From assembly GCA_002684375.1 (NCBI GenBank), contig NYVC01000043.1, positions 18,289 to 24,328 on the forward strand: DNA of 6,040 nucleotides. Reading direction: 5' to 3'. The first letter of the stretch is position 1; each line of letters starts with the position of its first letter. This document shows, one piece after another, positions 5,358 through 6,040 of the stretch. A model generated the notes under the pieces. That model was not told where the DNA came from. It ran no database searches and worked only from the letters and a program-made list of their open reading frames with translations. The position numbers and the translations under genes were made by a program. The stretch is from Marinovum sp. GTDB taxonomy: Bacteria > Pseudomonadota > Alphaproteobacteria > Rhodobacterales > Rhodobacteraceae.

Positions 5358-6040
5358 TCAATACGCTTTTAAAGCGGTTGCGAGTTCGGGATGATTTAGT
5401 GCATGTTTGGAAATCTTGATGCCTTGCATGGCGGCGTTCCATGCCTCTTTCATGGCAATGACGCCTGCCTCAACACCGTTTGGATGCGCAACAATTCCGC
5501 CGCCGGCTGTGATAATTAAATCGGGCGATCCGACGGCTGCCAATGTTGCAGCGGCTTGGTGAATTGTCTGGCCAGAGGAAAACACCGGAACTGCCCGCAT
5601 CGGAGCCTGTTCAAACAATGGGTCTGCCAACGACCTTGCCGAGGTAACAACACTTTCGTTGCTCTCACAAAACTTATTATCAAGACCATTTACGTGCATG
5701 TGATCGGCCCCGACCAATCTCCAGAGTTTTGACCAAGCAGGAAACGACCATCCTAAGAGGGGTTCGCGGGTCAAAGCACCCCAGCCGGCCCTGTGCGCAT
5801 GGATTGGCAATTCCGAGTGACGTGCCAGTTCAATCATCCCGGACATCCCAACTGAATTTACACTTGCCATCACGCACGTACCCCCTTGGTCTTTCACAAA
5901 ATCATGCCTGTGACGCATTTCGTCTATTTCGCCGGTGAGGTTGAACGCCACCATTACCTTATGGCTGGTTTTATCAGCGGCGGTCTCCACGGCTTGCATG
6001 ACAGCTTTTACCCGATCCTCGAAACGGCACGCGGGCCCAT
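5358..6040 (-). CDS. oiaX: RuBisCO-like protein, probable 3-oxo-isoapionate-4-phosphate decarboxylase or transcarboxylase/hydrolase (partial)
   Basis: This is the C-terminal half of a RuBisCO large-chain family protein. The frame is open to the right edge, so the 5' end lies outside, and the internal ATG at 5999 is not the start. Counting from that methionine, HAHRAGWGAL (67-76) matches the His-Arg pair of RuBisCO strand 5. H102 in MHVNGLDNKF and K109, seven residues later, match the spacing of His327 and loop-6 Lys334. SSG (141-143) and GGG (166-168) match the phosphate-binding segments. The residues at the window edge (PACRFEDR) align with the stretch just after the carbamylated lysine motif, which should lie roughly 25 bases beyond the edge. 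It heads the minus-strand block visible here and is followed by oiaK after 5-8 bases. Context suggests cleavage of 3-oxo-isoapionate 4-phosphate. OiaX (decarboxylase) and OiaT (transcarboxylase/hydrolase) cannot be told apart, so the symbol is provisional. A carbon-fixing RuBisCO is unlikely. Confidence 0.8.
   Translation of the reverse strand, partial: GPACRFEDRVKAVMQAVETAADKTSHKVMVAFNLTGEIDEMRHRHDFVKDQGGTCVMASVNSVGMSGMIELARHSELPIHAHRAGWGALTREPLLGWSFPAWSKLWRLVGADHMHVNGLDNKFCESNESVVTSARSLADPLFEQAPMRAVPVFSSGQTIHQAAATLAAVGSPDLIITAGGGIVAHPNGVEAGVIAMKEAWNAAMQGIKISKHALNHPELATALKAY

Noticed and set aside
5350..5442. Longer kinase start at 5442
   Set aside because: It would overlap the RuBisCO-like gene by 85 bases and add about 30 basic residues absent from DUF1537 kinases, whose GDDFTG motif usually lies very near the N-terminus.
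5358..5999. RuBisCO-like protein starting at the ATG at 5999
   Set aside because: The frame continues in family-like sequence to the window edge, and a 213-residue protein would lack the metal-binding lysine region and the N-terminal domain.
5358..6040. Carbon-fixing RuBisCO large subunit or methionine-salvage enolase (MtnW)
   Set aside because: There is no small subunit, phosphoribulokinase or mtn gene nearby, the motif wording differs from true RuBisCO (HVNGLDNK in place of HxGTVVGK), and the neighbours are apiose-pathway families.

Overview
The window carries an almost complete pathway for catabolism of the plant branched-chain pentose D-apiose. It is arranged as two gene blocks transcribed toward each other. 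The pathway was described experimentally by genome-neighbourhood work on apiose-binding transport proteins. The assignments here rest on family motifs plus the fact that all five families occur together. The organism looks like an alphaproteobacterium of intermediate GC content, possibly a marine Rhodobacterales-type bacterium. That guess comes from protein style and base composition, not from a marker gene, and is low confidence.

Layout. Positions 1-302 hold no convincing complete gene. There may be the 3' end of an upstream reading frame, two inverted repeats, and the leader of the first plus-strand gene. Positions 303-1319 (+) encode a Gfo/Idh/MocA dehydrogenase (ApsD type). It overlaps by 4 bases with 1316-3058 (+), a 580-residue protein that fits D-apionate lactonase (ApnL). 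A 49-base convergent gap follows, without a clear terminator. On the minus strand, read from right to left, are: the C-terminal part of a RuBisCO-like protein (5358-6040, cut by the window edge), a two-domain DUF1537 sugar-acid kinase (OiaK, 3997-5349), and a Rossmann-fold D-apionate oxidoisomerase (ApnO, 3108-3944). A small hairpin lies between oiaK and apnO.

Inferred flow: D-apiose is oxidised to apionolactone (ApsD) and opened to D-apionate (ApnL). It is then oxidised with hydroxymethyl migration to 3-oxo-isoapionate (ApnO) and phosphorylated at C4 (OiaK). The RuBisCO-like protein breaks down the product, either by decarboxylation (OiaX type, giving L-erythrulose phosphate) or by transcarboxylation/hydrolysis (OiaT type, giving 3-phosphoglycerate and glycolate). 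The visible part of the RuBisCO-like protein does not decide between these. No transporter or regulator is seen inside the window; both are expected in the flanks. I found no RNA gene, insertion sequence or CRISPR array. The pathway as a whole is known, so I do not claim a new system. The open points are the reaction of the RuBisCO-like protein, the mechanism of the lactonase, and several unassigned inverted repeats.
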